Positions 25,748 to 37,200 of a stretch of DNA of 64,000 nt are shown one piece after another. The stretch lies in the NCBI RefSeq assembly GCF_023555055.1, contig NZ_JAMJPL010000002.1, positions 608,371-672,370 on the forward strand, written 5' to 3'. Source of the stretch: Marinobacter sp. ATCH36. GTDB taxonomy: Bacteria; Pseudomonadota; Gammaproteobacteria; Pseudomonadales; Oleiphilaceae. The notes beneath the pieces are model-generated. The model did no database searches. It saw nothing but the letters and a program-made list of their open reading frames with translations, and was not told the origin of the DNA. Made by a program: the position numbers and the translations under genes. Position 1 is the stretch's first letter; each line of letters starts with the position of its first letter.

Positions 25748-28495
25748 TCAGCTGACCTTTCCGCAACACTGCTTGTATTTCTTGCCAGACCCACACGGAC
25801 AAGGCTCGTTGCGGCCCACTTTCCGGTCCTGTCGAACGAACGTTTCCGGCGTGCCCTGGGGCTGCGCGCCGGTAGCGCCGGCACTGTCGTCCTGCTTCTG
25901 ACCAGTGGCACTGGTTTCGTCATGACGCAGGCGAGCCTGGGCAAGTTCTCGCTCCAACTCCTCCTTGCGGCGACGCTCCACTTCTTCCATTTCTTCACGG
26001 CTCTGCACGCGAACGTGTGAAAGCACCCGCACCACATCGCGCTTCATGGTTTCCAGCATGCTTTCAAACAGGTTGAACGCCTCGCGCTTGTACTCCTGCT
26101 TCGGGTTCTTCTGGGCATAACCACGCAGGTGAATACCACGGCGCAGATGATCCATGTTCGACAGATGCTCCTTCCACAAGGTATCGAGTACCTGGAGGAA
26201 TACCTGTTTCTCGAACTTGCGCATCGGTTCGGAACCGGCGATCTCTTCCTTGGCCTCATAGGCCGCGACAATCTCGTCCAGAATCCGCTGCCGGAGATTT
26301 TCCTCGAACAGTTTGCTGTCTTCATCCAGCCACTTCTGAACGGGAAGATTAATAGCCAATTCGGACTGCAGCTGGCTTTCAAGTCCTGGCACATCCCACT
26401 GCTCAGGCATGCTTTGCGGTGGGATAAATTCGCTGATCAACGAGTCGACCACGTCCTCGCGGATGGTCTTGACCATGTCGGATATGTCCTCCGAGGACAT
26501 CACCTCGTTACGCTGGTCGTAAATGACCGTGCGCTGGTCATTGGCAACGTCATCGTACTCCAGCAGGGTTTTCCGCATGTCAAAGTTGCGGCCTTCCACC
26601 TTGCGCTGGGACTTCTCGATCGCGTTGGTGACCATGCGGTGTTCGATGGCCTCCCCTTTCTTCATGCCCATGGCCTGCATCAGGCTCTTCACCCGATCCG
26701 GAGCGAAGATCCGCATCAGGTTGTCTTCCAGGGACAGGAAGAAACGTGACGAGCCCGGATCGCCCTGACGACCGGCGCGACCACGAAGCTGATTGTCGAT
26801 ACGTCGGGACTCATGCCGCTCGGTACCGATGATGTGCAGACCACCGGCCTCCAGCACCTGATTGTGACGCTCGGTCCACTCGGCCTTGATACGGGCAACT
26901 TCTTCCTCGGTGGGGTTTTCCATACCCGCCACTTCAAATTCCCAGTTGCCACCCAGCACGATGTCGGTACCACGGCCCGCCATGTTGGTGGCAATGGTGA
27001 CCGCACCCGGGCGACCGGCCTGGGCAATGATCTGGGCTTCGCTTTCGTGTTGTTTGGCGTTGAGGATCTTGTGATCAATCCGCGCCTTCTTGAGTAGCAT
27101 GGACAAGAGCTCGGATGCCTCGATAGAGGCCGTACCCACGAGAATTGGCCTGCCTTCCGTTGTTACGTCCTTGATCTCATCAATGATGGCGTGGAACTTT
27201 TCGTCCTGGGTCAGGTAAATCAGGTCGTTATAGTCGGTCCGCTGAATCGGTTTATTGGGCGGAATCACCACAACATCCAGACCGTAAATCTGGCGGAATT
27301 CGAAGGCTTCCGTATCAGCGGTACCCGTCATGCCCGCGAGTTTTTCGTAAAGACGGAAATAGTTCTGGAAGGTGGTGGAGGCCAGAGTCTGGCTTTCAGC
27401 CTGGATACGGACACCTTCCTTGGCCTCGATCGCCTGGTGCAAACCTTCACTCCAGCGGCGGCCCGGCATGGTGCGGCCGGTATGCTCATCCACGATAACC
27501 ACCTGGTCACCCTGAACGATATAGTCCACGTCTTTCTGGAACAGGTGGTGCGCCCTGAGGGCTGAATGGATGTGGTGCAACAGGCTGAGATTGGCAGCGG
27601 AATAAAGACTCTCGCCTTCCTTCAGGAGGCCCCGCTCGAGTAACAGTTCTTCCACCCTTTCATGACCGCTTTCGGTCAGCTCCACCTGACGGGATTTCTC
27701 ATCGATGGTGAAGTCGCCGCTTGGTTCAGCTTCCTCTTCGCTGACTTCGCCCTGCTCCAGTCTTGGCACCAGTTCGTTGATGGCCAGGTAAAGTTTCGAG
27801 CTGTCTTCCGCTGCACCCGATATGATCAGAGGTGTACGGGCCTCATCTATCAGGATGGAGTCCACTTCGTCCACGATGGCGAAGTGCAACCCGCGCTGCA
27901 CTTTGTCTTCAGTGCTGAAGGCCATGTTATCGCGCAGATAATCGAAGCCGAACTCGTTGTTGGTACCGTAGGTAATGTCGGCCTGATAGGCAGCCCGCTT
28001 TTCTTCCTGTGGCTGTCCGGCGGCTACCACGCCCACCTGGAGCCCGAGAAAACGATACAGTTTACCCATCCACTCGGCGTCCCGGCGAGCCAGATAGTCG
28101 TTCACCGTCACCAGGTGAACACCTTTTCCGGTCAGTGCATTCAGGTAAACCGCCAATGTCGCCACAAGGGTTTTACCTTCACCGGTTTTCATCTCGGAAA
28201 TCCGACCCTCGTGCAGCGTAACACCGCCGACCATCTGCACATCATAGTGGCGCATGCCCATTACCCGCCGGCTGGCTTCCCGGGTGGTGGCAAAGGCTTC
28301 CGGAAGCAGTGCGTCGAGGCTTTCGCCTTCTTCATAGCGACGGCGGAATTCCGCAGTCTTGCCCTGCAACTCGGTGTCCGACAAATTGCCATACTGCTCT
28401 TCAAGTTCATTAATGCGCGACACGGTTTTGCGCATTCGCTTGATTTCTCTGGCGTTCTTACTGCCGAACATCTTGGTTGCAAGCTTTGTGAACAT
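25748..28495 (-). CDS. secA: Protein translocase ATPase SecA
   Basis: This 915-residue motor drives Sec-dependent export (E. coli SecA has 901). Walker A is [11 protein letters not shown] near residue 105, and [12 protein letters not shown] and [14 protein letters not shown] are present. The C-terminal zinc motif [13 protein letters not shown], which contacts SecB and lipid, ends the protein after a Glu/Arg-rich linker. It is a complete single gene with ATG at 28495, between the M23 peptidase gene and argJ. Confidence 0.97.
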   Translation of the reverse strand: MFTKLATKMFGSKNAREIKRMRKTVSRINELEEQYGNLSDTELQGKTAEFRRRYEEGESLDALLPEAFATTREASRRVMGMRHYDVQMVGGVTLHEGRISEMKTGEGKTLVATLAVYLNALTGKGVHLVTVNDYLARRDAEWMGKLYRFLGLQVGVVAAGQPQEEKRAAYQADITYGTNNEFGFDYLRDNMAFSTEDKVQRGLHFAIVDEVDSILIDEARTPLIISGAAEDSSKLYLAINELVPRLEQGEVSEEEAEPSGDFTIDEKSRQVELTESGHERVEELLLERGLLKEGESLYSAANLSLLHHIHSALRAHHLFQKDVDYIVQGDQVVIVDEHTGRTMPGRRWSEGLHQAIEAKEGVRIQAESQTLASTTFQNYFRLYEKLAGMTGTADTEAFEFRQIYGLDVVVIPPNKPIQRTDYNDLIYLTQDEKFHAIIDEIKDVTTEGRPILVGTASIEASELLSMLLKKARIDHKILNAKQHESEAQIIAQAGRPGAVTIATNMAGRGTDIVLGGNWEFEVAGMENPTEEEVARIKAEWTERHNQVLEAGGLHIIGTERHESRRIDNQLRGRAGRQGDPGSSRFFLSLEDNLMRIFAPDRVKSLMQAMGMKKGEAIEHRMVTNAIEKSQRKVEGRNFDMRKTLLEYDDVANDQRTVIYDQRNEVMSSEDISDMVKTIREDVVDSLISEFIPPQSMPEQWDVPGLESQLQSELAINLPVQKWLDEDSKLFEENLRQRILDEIVAAYEAKEEIAGSEPMRKFEKQVFLQVLDTLWKEHLSNMDHLRRGIHLRGYAQKNPKQEYKREAFNLFESMLETMKRDVVRVLSHVRVQSREEMEEVERRRKEELERELAQARLRHDETSATGQKQDDSAGATGAQPQGTPETFVRQDRKVGRNEPCPCGSGKKYKQCCGKVS

Positions 28496-28532
28496 AGACC
28501 ACTGCTTCTTTGATTAAACGGAGGAAGCCGGC

Positions 28533-28560
28533 ATTCTAACCTTATTTCGCAGCAGTACAA
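28533..28560 (-). promoter_or_regulatory. Candidate secA promoter
   Basis: On the - strand TTGTAC (28560-28555) and TAGAAT (28538-28533) are spaced by 16 bases, with the -10 ending 38 bases before the secA ATG. The -10 is good and the -35 weak. Confidence 0.35.
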
Positions 28561-28638
28561 AAGTCAGGCCTCACAGAAGCCTGTCACAACGCTGAAAAGA
28601 TTGAAAAAAGGGTGCCGGCCGGGGGCCAACTGGAGGGA

Positions 28639-28664
28639 GTCAGGCGCCGGTTCTGGCACCTGAC
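28639..28664. repeat. Inverted repeat in the secA-M23 peptidase gap
   Basis: A 10-bp stem (GTCAGGCGCC with GGCACCTGAC, one mismatch) and a 6-base loop lie just after the M23 gene stop. A T-rich stretch follows about 25 bases further on the - strand, so it may contribute to termination. Confidence 0.4.
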
Positions 28665-28671
28665 AAACCGC

Positions 28672-29625
28672 TTAGCGGCTGGCTCGCTTGATATAGGTTT
28701 CCGGGTTCTCGGACTTGCCGTTTCGAATGACCTCAAAATGCACATGAGGGCCAGTGGAACGACCCGTACTCCCCATCAGCGCCAGGACCTGGCCCTTCTG
28801 GACGACGTCCCCCACGTTAACCTTGATCGTCTTGGCATGGGCGTAACGGGTCAGCAGGCCATCACCATGATCAACTTCCACCAGGTTGCCATAACCATAC
28901 CGTTCATCGGCATAGGTAACCACGCCGCCGGCAACTGAAATGATATCGCTGCCTTCCTTACCGGCCAGATCCACTCCGGCATGCCAGGTACGTTTACCGG
29001 TAAAAGGGTCGGATCGATAGCCATACTTGGATGACAGCCACCCCCAGGTAATCGGGCGGCCCTGAACGAAGAGCTCGTCTTCCAGTTTCTGGCGGGAGGT
29101 GACCATGTCCAACATGCGGAGCTGTTGCTCACGGTCTTCAATACGCTTTGCCAGCTGATCAATCATGGCGGTGAGCTCCGGAGCCGTGTAGGAGTCGCCA
29201 TCCAGACTGTCTTCGGGACCACCTACCGCCGCCGGCTGATCAAAGTCAAACTCATCGCTGGCCACAAGACCGGACTCAACAAAGCGCTGCCCGAGAGCAT
29301 CAAGACGAAGCAAACGCCCCTGCATTTCGCCGAGACGAAGTGTAAGGGCATCCACCTGCTGCATTACGTTCTGCTCCAGCTGCGCGAGTTCTTCTTTCTG
29401 TTCAGTCAGCTTTGAACGCCATTCGGCCACCAGCTCCGACTCTTCGGGTTCGGTCGCTTCGACCTGCCCGATGGCCACCTGATAACCGGACCAGCCTGCC
29501 AGCGCCAGCAGTGCGATTACGAGAAAGGCCAGGCCAGCTGCAACCGGAGCATTTATCGAAACTGAACGGGATTTCCCATGGCGTTTGCCAACGAGGATAA
29601 TATTCATATCGTCTTCTGGTTTCAT
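28672..29625 (-). CDS. M23 family metallopeptidase (LytM-type, membrane anchored)
   Basis: This 317-residue protein has a short cytoplasmic start, one membrane segment (about residues 27-48), a periplasmic coiled coil (about 55-110) and a C-terminal LytM endopeptidase domain. Zinc-site motifs are WHAGVDLAG and PHVHFEV. Both metal motifs are present, so it may be an active murein hydrolase rather than an EnvC-like activator. The start at 29625 has AGGTGG 7 bases upstream; the ATG at 29607 (MNIILVGKRHG) is a good alternative. Next to secA and lpxC, as in pseudomonads. Confidence 0.88.
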   Translation of the reverse strand: MKPEDDMNIILVGKRHGKSRSVSINAPVAAGLAFLVIALLALAGWSGYQVAIGQVEATEPEESELVAEWRSKLTEQKEELAQLEQNVMQQVDALTLRLGEMQGRLLRLDALGQRFVESGLVASDEFDFDQPAAVGGPEDSLDGDSYTAPELTAMIDQLAKRIEDREQQLRMLDMVTSRQKLEDELFVQGRPITWGWLSSKYGYRSDPFTGKRTWHAGVDLAGKEGSDIISVAGGVVTYADERYGYGNLVEVDHGDGLLTRYAHAKTIKVNVGDVVQKGQVLALMGSTGRSTGPHVHFEVIRNGKSENPETYIKRASR

Positions 29626-29846
29626 GGGGATGCCACCTGATCCTGTAGTGTTGCATCCCGAATGTTCTGACCGCGCCTGAAATCGGTCGCGTCATCCATC
29701 GCAACGACTACAATCAATAAAATGGCAGCCACTCGTAGACATACACGCATCAAGCAATGTAAAACGAGTGTAATACAGGCTCTGCCTATTAACCGTGCCG
29801 AAGTGTAACCAATTGTTACTGTTGTCGTCGAGAGTTACTGACTGCC

Positions 29847-30293
29847 ATGAAAAAGAAAACCGACCTCGAATTGACCCCGGACAGTTTCTCCAGAGCCTCG
29901 GCATTGCGGGATCTGATGGCAAAGGCCCAACATCATGCCCGGGCCGAACAGATGGTTTTAACGGCACTGCCTGAGAGCCTTGCCAAGGGCACCCGCTTTG
30001 TCAGCTGCAAGGAAGGTGAACTGATACTGTCCGCCGCAACAGCCACGACCGCCAGCCAGATCCGGTTTCGTCAGCAAGAGATCATGGAGCAACTGCGCAA
30101 GCAGGAACTTTTCCGTTTTGTCTGGAAACTGAAAGTGAAGGTTGTCCCGCCAAGGTTCAGCGAGCGGCCAGAAAACAGGATGACACCCCTTAGTAACGAA
30201 AATGCCCGGCTCCTCAAAGAGGAAGCCGGGCACACGAAGGACAAACAATTGCGCGAGGTTCTCGAAAAACTCGCAAGCCACGTCCGGGATTAA
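29847..30293 (+). CDS. DUF721 (DciA-like) protein
   Basis: This 148-residue protein has the DUF721 pattern: an N-terminal helix, then LPESLAKGTRFVSCKEGELI, and a strand-rich segment ending FRFVWKLKVKVVP. DciA proteins of this family help load the DnaB helicase in bacteria without DnaC. The tail is charged and probably flexible. It diverges from the M23 gene and stops 12 bases from the convergent lpxC stop, the usual position. Its function is inferred from the family. Confidence 0.75.
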   Translation: MKKKTDLELTPDSFSRASALRDLMAKAQHHARAEQMVLTALPESLAKGTRFVSCKEGELILSAATATTASQIRFRQQEIMEQLRKQELFRFVWKLKVKVVPPRFSERPENRMTPLSNENARLLKEEAGHTKDKQLREVLEKLASHVRD

Positions 30294-30304
30294 GGCGTCC
30301 TGCC

Positions 30305-31219
30305 TCAGCCCGCCGCCAGCACGGGTTTCATATAGGATATCGGAGCAGCGGCCTCATCATCGAAGGTCACCACTTCCCAGGCATCCTCTTCCGCCCTGAG
30401 CTTACGCAGCAGCTTGTTGTTCAGGTCATGGCCGGATTTGATACCGCGGAACTCGCCAATCAGACTATTGCCCAACTGGTAGAGGTCACCGATGGCATCC
30501 AGCAGCTTGTGCTTGACGAATTCATCGTCGTAGCGCAGCCCGTCTTCGTTGAGAATTTTGTAGTCATCAACAACGATAGCGTTATCCACACTTCCGCCCA
30601 GCGCCAGGTTCATGGCGCGCAGCTTTTCAATGTCACGCATGAACCCGAAAGTCCGTGCGCGGCTGACTTCTTTCACGAAAGACGTGCTGGAGAAGTCAAC
30701 GGTTGCAGTCTGGGCGCGCCCCTTGAATACAGGGTGATCGAAGTCGATGCCAAAACTGACCTTGAAGCCTTCGAATGGCAGCAGGGTCGCTTTTTTGTCA
30801 CCTTCTTCAACCGTTACTTCACGCTTGATGCGGATGAATCGCTTAGCCGCGTCCTGCTCGGCAATGCCGGCAGATTGCAGAAGAAACACAAAAGGACCGG
30901 CAGAACCGTCCATGATGGGCACTTCCGCCGCGCTCAGTTCGACGAAGCAGTTATCAATCCCGAGACCAGCCATGGCTGACAACAAATGCTCTACTGTTGC
31001 AACCCGGACACCGTCTTTAAGCAGTGTCGTGGAAAGCATGGTCTCACCGACGTTTTCCGCACAGGCACGGATGTCGACCACAGGGTCGAGATCGGTACGG
31101 CGGAAAACGATGCCCGAGTCCACGGGTGCCGGCTTCAGGGTCAGGTAAACCTTTTCACCTGAGTGAAGGCCGACACCAGTGGCGCGGATGGTGTTTTTGA
31201 GTGTCCGTTGTCTGATCAT
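30305..31219 (-). CDS. lpxC: UDP-3-O-acyl-N-acetylglucosamine deacetylase
   Basis: This 304-residue zinc amidase catalyses the committed step of lipid A synthesis. Catalytic Glu-His is in [12 protein letters not shown], the other zinc ligands in [16 protein letters not shown], and the second catalytic His in [11 protein letters not shown]. The protein ends in PVLAAG rather than the E. coli tail read by FtsH, so degradation control may differ. It lies downstream of ftsZ in the standard position. Confidence 0.97.
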   Translation of the reverse strand: MIRQRTLKNTIRATGVGLHSGEKVYLTLKPAPVDSGIVFRRTDLDPVVDIRACAENVGETMLSTTLLKDGVRVATVEHLLSAMAGLGIDNCFVELSAAEVPIMDGSAGPFVFLLQSAGIAEQDAAKRFIRIKREVTVEEGDKKATLLPFEGFKVSFGIDFDHPVFKGRAQTATVDFSSTSFVKEVSRARTFGFMRDIEKLRAMNLALGGSVDNAIVVDDYKILNEDGLRYDDEFVKHKLLDAIGDLYQLGNSLIGEFRGIKSGHDLNNKLLRKLRAEEDAWEVVTFDDEAAAPISYMKPVLAAG

Positions 31220-31425
31220 CGGTACATATTTCCGTCACATAAATGCGATATAGTCGAGGCAAAAATCTGCCCGGAGAATACCAGAAAGTAAAACTGAATA
31301 CCATTTAACCAATCGTAACGCTTCGTAATTCCGCGACTGGCTTGCCGGCGCATGGCCGGACTGGTAATCAGCACACGTCAATCAGCGAAAATGGTTCCAC
31401 ATTTGAACGCCCGTGTAACAGATTA

Positions 31426-32583
31426 TCAGTCAGCCTGACGACGAAGGAATGCGGGAATATCGAGATAGTCGACTCCCTGCTCTTCGCGATCCTTGCTCTG
31501 ATCAATCGCCACATTGCCATGGGCTACCGCCCTGCGTCGCAGCACTGCCGGTCGATCAAGTTGGTTGTAATCCGTTGTGCCGTCAAGGCTGCGGGTGTTG
31601 TCCACTACCTTGGTGGGTTTTTCGCGATCGCCACCCAGGCCGGTTGCAACCACCGTTACCTTGAGTTCGTCGGTCATTTCCGGATCGATGACCGTACCTA
31701 CGACGACCGTGGCGGAATCGGATGCAAATTCGCGCACAATATCGCCAACCTCGGAGAATTCGCCCAGGTTGAGGTCCATACCCGCGGTGATGTTGACCAG
31801 GATACCCTTGGCGCCCTGCAGGTTGATATCTTCCAGCAGCGGGCTGCGTATAGCGGCTTCAGCGGCTTCGCGGGCCCGGTTCTCACCAGTGGCACGTGCG
31901 GTACCCATCATCGCGTTGCCCATTTCCGACATGACGGTTTTCACGTCGGCAAAGTCGACGTTGATCATGCCGTTGCGGGTAATCAGGTCGGCGATGCCCT
32001 GGACCGCACCCAGCAAAACGTCGTTCGCCGACGCAAAAGCGTCGAGCAGGCTGGTCTTCTTGCCCATCACCGCCAACAGCTTCTCGTTGGGAATGGTGAT
32101 CAGGGAGTCGACCGTTTCTTCAAGTTCCTTGAGCCCCTCGTCTGCCACGCTCATGCGCTTGCCGCCTTCAAACATGAACGGCTTGGTGACAACAGCAACG
32201 GTCAGAATGCCCAGTTCACGGGCCACTTCTGCGACTACAGGAGCCGCACCGGTACCGGTTCCGCCACCCATACCGGCGGTAATGAACACCATATCGGCAC
32301 CTTTCAGGGCCTCAGCGATGCGATCGCGGTCTTCCAGGGCGGACTGGCGTCCCACTTCCGGATTGGCTCCGGCACCCAGGCCCTTGGTGATATTGCCGCC
32401 AAGCTGGATGATCTGTCGTGCGTCCAGGTCCGTCAGGGCCTGGGCGTCGGTATTGGCGCAGATAAACTCCACACCTTCGATATCACTGTTGAGCATGTGA
32501 CGTACGGCATTGCCGCCACCACCGCCAACACCCACTACTTTAATGACAGCGTTCTGCTGGACATTATCGACGAGTTCAAACAT
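31426..32583 (-). CDS. ftsZ: Cell division protein FtsZ
   Basis: This 385-residue tubulin-like GTPase has the GTP loop GMGGGTGTGAAP near residue 105, an N-terminal VGGGGGNAVRHM, and the synergy-loop region NVDFADVKTVM. A variable linker is followed by the conserved C-terminal tail LDYLDIPAFLRRQAD, which binds FtsA and ZipA. It lies 100 bases after ftsA. The 206-base gap to lpxC holds no recognised strong terminator. Confidence 0.98.
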   Translation of the reverse strand: MFELVDNVQQNAVIKVVGVGGGGGNAVRHMLNSDIEGVEFICANTDAQALTDLDARQIIQLGGNITKGLGAGANPEVGRQSALEDRDRIAEALKGADMVFITAGMGGGTGTGAAPVVAEVARELGILTVAVVTKPFMFEGGKRMSVADEGLKELEETVDSLITIPNEKLLAVMGKKTSLLDAFASANDVLLGAVQGIADLITRNGMINVDFADVKTVMSEMGNAMMGTARATGENRAREAAEAAIRSPLLEDINLQGAKGILVNITAGMDLNLGEFSEVGDIVREFASDSATVVVGTVIDPEMTDELKVTVVATGLGGDREKPTKVVDNTRSLDGTTDYNQLDRPAVLRRRAVAHGNVAIDQSKDREEQGVDYLDIPAFLRRQAD

Positions 32584-32683
32584 TCCCCTACTCCTTCGTG
32601 CTGTTTATCAGCCTTTTCCAGACTGATTTTTCGAGATTATGATTTTCGAGATACCTTCGTGTAATTCTTCTCCCGGCCCGCCG

Positions 32684-33919
32684 TCAGAAATGACCGGTGA
32701 ACCAGGCTTTCATACGCTCAAACAGCGTGGGTGCATCTTCACCCTTAAGCGCGGGCGCCCGCCCCAAGTCCATCTGGCGGAAGCCATGAATCAACAACCC
32801 CACGCCCGTGGCGTAGATTGGGTTATTGACCACTTCCGTCATGCCGGAAACCGCCTGCGGACAGGCCAGCCTTACCGGCATGTGGAAGATCTCCTCGGCC
32901 AGTTCCACCACGCCTTCCATGGTTGAGGAACCGCCGGTAATCACAATGCCGGCCGGGATCATGTCTTCAAATCCCGAACGGCGCAGTTCTGACTGCACCA
33001 GGGTGAACAGCTCTTCGTAGCGGGGTTCCACCACCTCGGCGAGGGCCTGGCGGGAGAGATCCCGCGGCGCCCGGTCGCCCACGCTGGGCACCTTGATGGT
33101 TTCATCCGCCCCGGCCAGCTGCGTCAGGGCACAGGCATACTTGATCTTGATTTCCTCGGCATTCTGGGTCGGTGTGCGCAGCGCCATGGCAATGTCGTTG
33201 GTAACCTGATCACCGGCAATGGGTATTACCGCCGTATGGCGTATAGCGCCGCCGGTGAATACCGCAATATCCGTCGTGCCGCCACCAATATCGACCACGC
33301 ACACACCCAGCTCTTTCTCATCCTCGGTGAGGATGGCGTGGCTGGATGCCAGTTGCTCAAGGATGATGTCATCCACTTCCAAGCCACAGCGTTTCACACA
33401 CTTCTCGATGTTCTGGGCAGCGTTTACCGCACAGGTCACCAGATGCACCTTCGCCTCCAGGCGCACACCGGACATGCCCATGGGCTCCTTGATGCCCTCC
33501 TGGCTGTCAATCACGAACTCCTGAGGCAGAATATGGAGAATCTTCTGGTCCGCCGGAATAGCCACGGCCTGCGCCGCATCAATCACCCGGTCGATATCCG
33601 CCTGGGTAACCTCACGGTCACGGATAGCCACAATGCCATGGGAGTTCAGGCTCTTGATGTGGCTGCCGGCAATGCCTGCATACACCGAATGGATCCGGCA
33701 GCCGGCCATCAGCTCCGCTTCCTCCACCGCACGCTGTATCGCCTGGACAGTGGTCTCGATATTGACCACCACACCACGCTTGAGCCCGCGGGACGGGTTG
33801 GAACCGATACCCACCACTTCAATGGTGCCGTCCATTTTTCGCTTGCCGACAATCGCAACCACTTTCGAGGTTCCGATATCGAGGCCGACAATCATGTTTT
33901 CCGTTTCAACCGATGACAT
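32684..33919 (-). CDS. ftsA: Cell division protein FtsA
   Basis: This 411-residue actin-like protein tethers FtsZ to the membrane. It has VGLDIGTSKVVAIVGK at the N-terminus, the phosphate loop VVDIGGGTTDIAVF, GIVITGGSS, and a C-terminal amphipathic helix in LFERMKAWFTGHF. The ATG at 33919 is chosen with GGTGGA upstream; a TTG four codons earlier is less likely. It lies between ftsQ and ftsZ. Confidence 0.97.
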   Translation of the reverse strand: MSSVETENMIVGLDIGTSKVVAIVGKRKMDGTIEVVGIGSNPSRGLKRGVVVNIETTVQAIQRAVEEAELMAGCRIHSVYAGIAGSHIKSLNSHGIVAIRDREVTQADIDRVIDAAQAVAIPADQKILHILPQEFVIDSQEGIKEPMGMSGVRLEAKVHLVTCAVNAAQNIEKCVKRCGLEVDDIILEQLASSHAILTEDEKELGVCVVDIGGGTTDIAVFTGGAIRHTAVIPIAGDQVTNDIAMALRTPTQNAEEIKIKYACALTQLAGADETIKVPSVGDRAPRDLSRQALAEVVEPRYEELFTLVQSELRRSGFEDMIPAGIVITGGSSTMEGVVELAEEIFHMPVRLACPQAVSGMTEVVNNPIYATGVGLLIHGFRQMDLGRAPALKGEDAPTLFERMKAWFTGHF

Positions 33920-33955
33920 GTATTCCACCAAACCGTAGGTCTGAATTTAGCGTTG

Positions 33956-34795
33956 CTATGATTTTGACCGGGATGCCGTTTCCACCGGCTTCCACTGAAC
34001 CGCTACGCCATTGCTGTAGCGGGCATCCACCCGGCTGACCTCATCCGCACGTGCAGCCAGCCGTTCCTGATAAACCGTAATAAACCGTTCGAAGCGCTCC
34101 TCCACCTGATCCCTGCCGAGAACCACTTCAATGCCATTGGCCATAGTCAGTGTCCAGGCACCCCGCTGTTCCAGGGTCAATCCTGCAAATCCGAGGTTAT
34201 GTCCCGACAGCGTATCTGCCATACCACGTGCCATGCTGATCACTTCTTTGACTCGCTCGTCCGGCCCGGCAAGACGTGGCAGTTTTCCGGCCACTTCCGG
34301 ATTGCCCGGGGTAAACAGCTCGCCATTACGGCTCACCAGCTGGTCGCTGTTCCAGTAGGCCAGCGGCTTCTTCTCGCGAACTTCTACCTGTAGCCGGTCT
34401 GGCCAGACCCGCTTGACCGCTGCCGACTCCACCCATGGCCTTTGCTCCAGACTGTCCTTGATGTCCGATAGGTCGGTGGCAAAAAAGCTCCGCCCGATCC
34501 ATTTACCTGCACTGCGTTCCAGATCCGTTCTGTTTTCGCCCACCAGGGTTCCGGTCACATCAATACCCATTACCTGACGATCCATGGCACTGAGCACCTG
34601 GCTGGTCCCCCAGGGCACCATCGCTGCCAGCAGCACAATGAGCGCGCCCATCATTACCTGTCCCCAGGGCGCAGAAGCCAGAACCGCTTTCAGCAAACCA
34701 AACCGGTCCCGCTCAGGCCCCAGGGAAGTCGCTCCCTTGCGCCTGGGAGGGTCAGACGGGACCGCCCGACTCCGGATCAGCAGCCGTTCAAGCAT
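33956..34795 (-). CDS. ftsQ: Cell division protein FtsQ
   Basis: This 279-residue bitopic protein has a basic cytoplasmic tail, one membrane segment (about residues 47-66) and a POTRA domain (DVTGTLVGENRTDLERSAGK, then VESAAVKRVWPDRLQVEVRE) followed by the FtsQ C-terminal domain. It links FtsL/FtsB to the divisome. The start overlaps the ddlB stop by 8 bases. Confidence 0.95.
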   Translation of the reverse strand: MLERLLIRSRAVPSDPPRRKGATSLGPERDRFGLLKAVLASAPWGQVMMGALIVLLAAMVPWGTSQVLSAMDRQVMGIDVTGTLVGENRTDLERSAGKWIGRSFFATDLSDIKDSLEQRPWVESAAVKRVWPDRLQVEVREKKPLAYWNSDQLVSRNGELFTPGNPEVAGKLPRLAGPDERVKEVISMARGMADTLSGHNLGFAGLTLEQRGAWTLTMANGIEVVLGRDQVEERFERFITVYQERLAARADEVSRVDARYSNGVAVQWKPVETASRSKS

Positions 34796-35762
34796 CGCCA
34801 GCCTCCAGTGTGTCGGTAAGAATCCGCACCACCAGCTCTTCGAAACTGATTCCCGCCGCTTTGGCGGACATGGGTACCAGGCTGTGATCCGTCATTCCCG
34901 GAACTGTGTTAACTTCCAGCAACCAGAAGTCACCCTTCCGGTCCTGCATGATGTCGACCCGCCCCCAGGTGCGGCAGCCCAGAACCCTGAACGCTTCCAG
35001 TGCCAGGTGTTGCAGTTTCAGTTCGCTGTCCGGATCAAGCCCGCAAGGAATCTGGTAACGGGTGTCGTCGGCCAGGTACTTGGCGTCATAGTCATAGAAC
35101 ACGTGGTCCGTGCTCAGGCCTATGGCTGGCAAAGCCTGGTCCTGCAAAAGGCTGACCGTAAACTCTGGTCCCTCAACCCACTCTTCAATCAGAACCAGCG
35201 GATCCAGTATCGCTGCCTGTTCATAGGCTTCCACCAACTCCTGACGGCTCGCCACCTTGCGAATACCGATGCTGGAGCCTTCCCGCGACGGTTTGACACT
35301 CAGCGGCAGGGTCAGCTCCCGGAGAATGTTGTCGGCTTCGGACACCGAGCCCATGGCGTGAAACTTCGGTGTTGGCAAGCCGCAGCCTTCAAAAACGTAT
35401 TTGGTCCGCAGCTTGTCCATGGCCAGTGCCGAGGCCAGGAGCTCGCTGCCTGTGTAGGGAATACCCGCCTGGGAAAGGATTGCCTGAATGGTGCCGTCCT
35501 CTCCGCCGCGGCCGTGCAATGCGATGAATACCCGGTCAAACTGAGGGTCTTCCACGGTTTTGAGCAGGCAGCCACGAACATCCACCGGGTAGGCGTCGAC
35601 ACCCGCGGACAGCAGGGCAGACAGCACCGCCTGGCCGCTTTTCAAAGAAACCTCTCGCTCAGCAGAGTCCCCGCCCATAAAGACGGCGACACGCCCGAAT
35701 GCTTTCAGCATTGCCGGATCGGCCTGATAGCCCTGGGTATCCACCTTATTCAATTCACTCAT
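34788..35762 (-). CDS. ddlB: D-alanine--D-alanine ligase
   Basis: This 324-residue ATP-grasp enzyme makes D-Ala-D-Ala for the peptidoglycan pentapeptide. It has [42 protein letters not shown] and [17 protein letters not shown]. The ATG at 35762 is used; the frame can begin at a TTG two codons earlier. It overlaps murC by 8 bases and ftsQ by 8 bases. Confidence 0.96.
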   Translation of the reverse strand: MSELNKVDTQGYQADPAMLKAFGRVAVFMGGDSAEREVSLKSGQAVLSALLSAGVDAYPVDVRGCLLKTVEDPQFDRVFIALHGRGGEDGTIQAILSQAGIPYTGSELLASALAMDKLRTKYVFEGCGLPTPKFHAMGSVSEADNILRELTLPLSVKPSREGSSIGIRKVASRQELVEAYEQAAILDPLVLIEEWVEGPEFTVSLLQDQALPAIGLSTDHVFYDYDAKYLADDTRYQIPCGLDPDSELKLQHLALEAFRVLGCRTWGRVDIMQDRKGDFWLLEVNTVPGMTDHSLVPMSAKAAGISFEELVVRILTDTLEAGDA

Positions 35763-37200
35763 CGGCAATCACTCCTGCCGCCGCCAGACGAGCCGCAACA
35801 CCACCGATATCCCCCGCCCCCTGCGTAATCAGCAGGTCGCCATCGCGCAGGTTATTGGCGAGCAAGGCTTCAATCTCGCCGTTGTCTTCGACGAAAACCG
35901 GTTCAACGTTGCCGCGCTGGCGAATACTGCGACACAGCGCGCGGCTGTCCGCACCGGTAATGGCAGGCTCACCTGCGGAGTAGACCTCCATCAACAGCAG
36001 ACCATCCACTTCCGACAACACCCGCACGAAATCCTCGTAAAGATCCCGGGTCCGGGTATAACGGTGGGGCTGGTACAACATCACCAGCCTGCGATCCGGC
36101 CAGGCGTCATGGGCTGCGCGAATAACCGCCTCGACTTCCGTGGGATGGTGGCCATAGTCGTCGATCAGCGTAATAGTGCCCTTGCGTGTCTTGTAATCGC
36201 CGTAGACCTGGAAGCGGCGACCAACACCGGCAAACCCCGCAAGACCACGACAGATAGCGCCATCGTCCACGCCTTCATCCGTGGCCACCGCAATGGAGGC
36301 CAGGGCATTGAGTACGTTGTGACGCCCGGGCATTTTCAGTTCCACGGCCAGGTCACTTCGTCCCCCGGGGCGACGAACAACAAAGCGGGTTCGGAGCCCA
36401 TCGGACTGAATGTTCTCAGCACGGTAATCCGCCTCCGGGTTGTCGATGCCGTAGGTAATGATGGCGCGGGAAATTCTGGGAATGATTTCCTGCACGTAAT
36501 CGTCATCCACGCACATCACTGCAACGCCGTAGAACGGCAGGTTATGGAGGAAGTCCACAAAGGTCTGTTTCAGGCGCCCGACGTCGCCGCCATAGGTATC
36601 CATATGGTCGGCTTCAATATTGGTGACAACCGAAATCACCGGAGTCAGGTGCAGGAACGACGCATCACTTTCATCGGCTTCTGCCACCAGATAACGGGAC
36701 CCGCCCAACTGTGCATTCGTGCCGGCACTGTTAAGCTTGCCGCCGATCACAAACGTAGGGTCCAGGCCTGCTTCGGCCAGAACTGAGGCGATCAGGCTGG
36801 TCGTCGTGGTTTTACCGTGGGTCCCGGCCACGGCAATGCCATGGCGATAACGCATGATCTCCGCCAGCATTTCAGCCCGGGGTACGATCGGTACCCGCCT
36901 GCTGCGGGCAGAGGTAACTTCCGGGTTTTCTCCCGTCACAGCTGAGGAAACCACCACCACGTCCGCCTTGGCGCTGTTCTGTTCACGATGCCCGATGAAA
37001 ACCTCGATGCCCATGGCAGTCAGGCGATCAGTCACCGCGCCTTCACGGATATCAGAACCGGAAACGTCATAGCCCTGGTTCTTCAGCACTTCGGCGATAC
37101 CGCTCATGCCTGCACCGCCAATCCCCACAAAGTGGATGTTGCGGATACGGCGCATCTCAGGCACCTGATAGACCAGCGGGGGGTTAGTGGGCTCAGCCAT
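35755..37200 (-). CDS. murC: UDP-N-acetylmuramate--L-alanine ligase
   Basis: This 481-residue Mur ligase adds the first amino acid to UDP-MurNAc. Its Rossmann start is [17 protein letters not shown], the ATP loop [11 protein letters not shown], and [12 protein letters not shown] is a MurC signature. It overlaps murG upstream by 8 bases and ddlB downstream by 8 bases, so translation is probably coupled through this stretch. Confidence 0.97.
   Translation of the reverse strand: MAEPTNPPLVYQVPEMRRIRNIHFVGIGGAGMSGIAEVLKNQGYDVSGSDIREGAVTDRLTAMGIEVFIGHREQNSAKADVVVVSSAVTGENPEVTSARSRRVPIVPRAEMLAEIMRYRHGIAVAGTHGKTTTTSLIASVLAEAGLDPTFVIGGKLNSAGTNAQLGGSRYLVAEADESDASFLHLTPVISVVTNIEADHMDTYGGDVGRLKQTFVDFLHNLPFYGVAVMCVDDDYVQEIIPRISRAIITYGIDNPEADYRAENIQSDGLRTRFVVRRPGGRSDLAVELKMPGRHNVLNALASIAVATDEGVDDGAICRGLAGFAGVGRRFQVYGDYKTRKGTITLIDDYGHHPTEVEAVIRAAHDAWPDRRLVMLYQPHRYTRTRDLYEDFVRVLSEVDGLLLMEVYSAGEPAITGADSRALCRSIRQRGNVEPVFVEDNGEIEALLANNLRDGDLLITQGAGDIGGVAARLAAAGVIADE

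Noticed and set aside
31342..32664. 440-codon open frame on the + strand opposite ftsZ
   Set aside because: Antisense to a highly conserved gene, no family resemblance, and a start with no ribosome-binding site.
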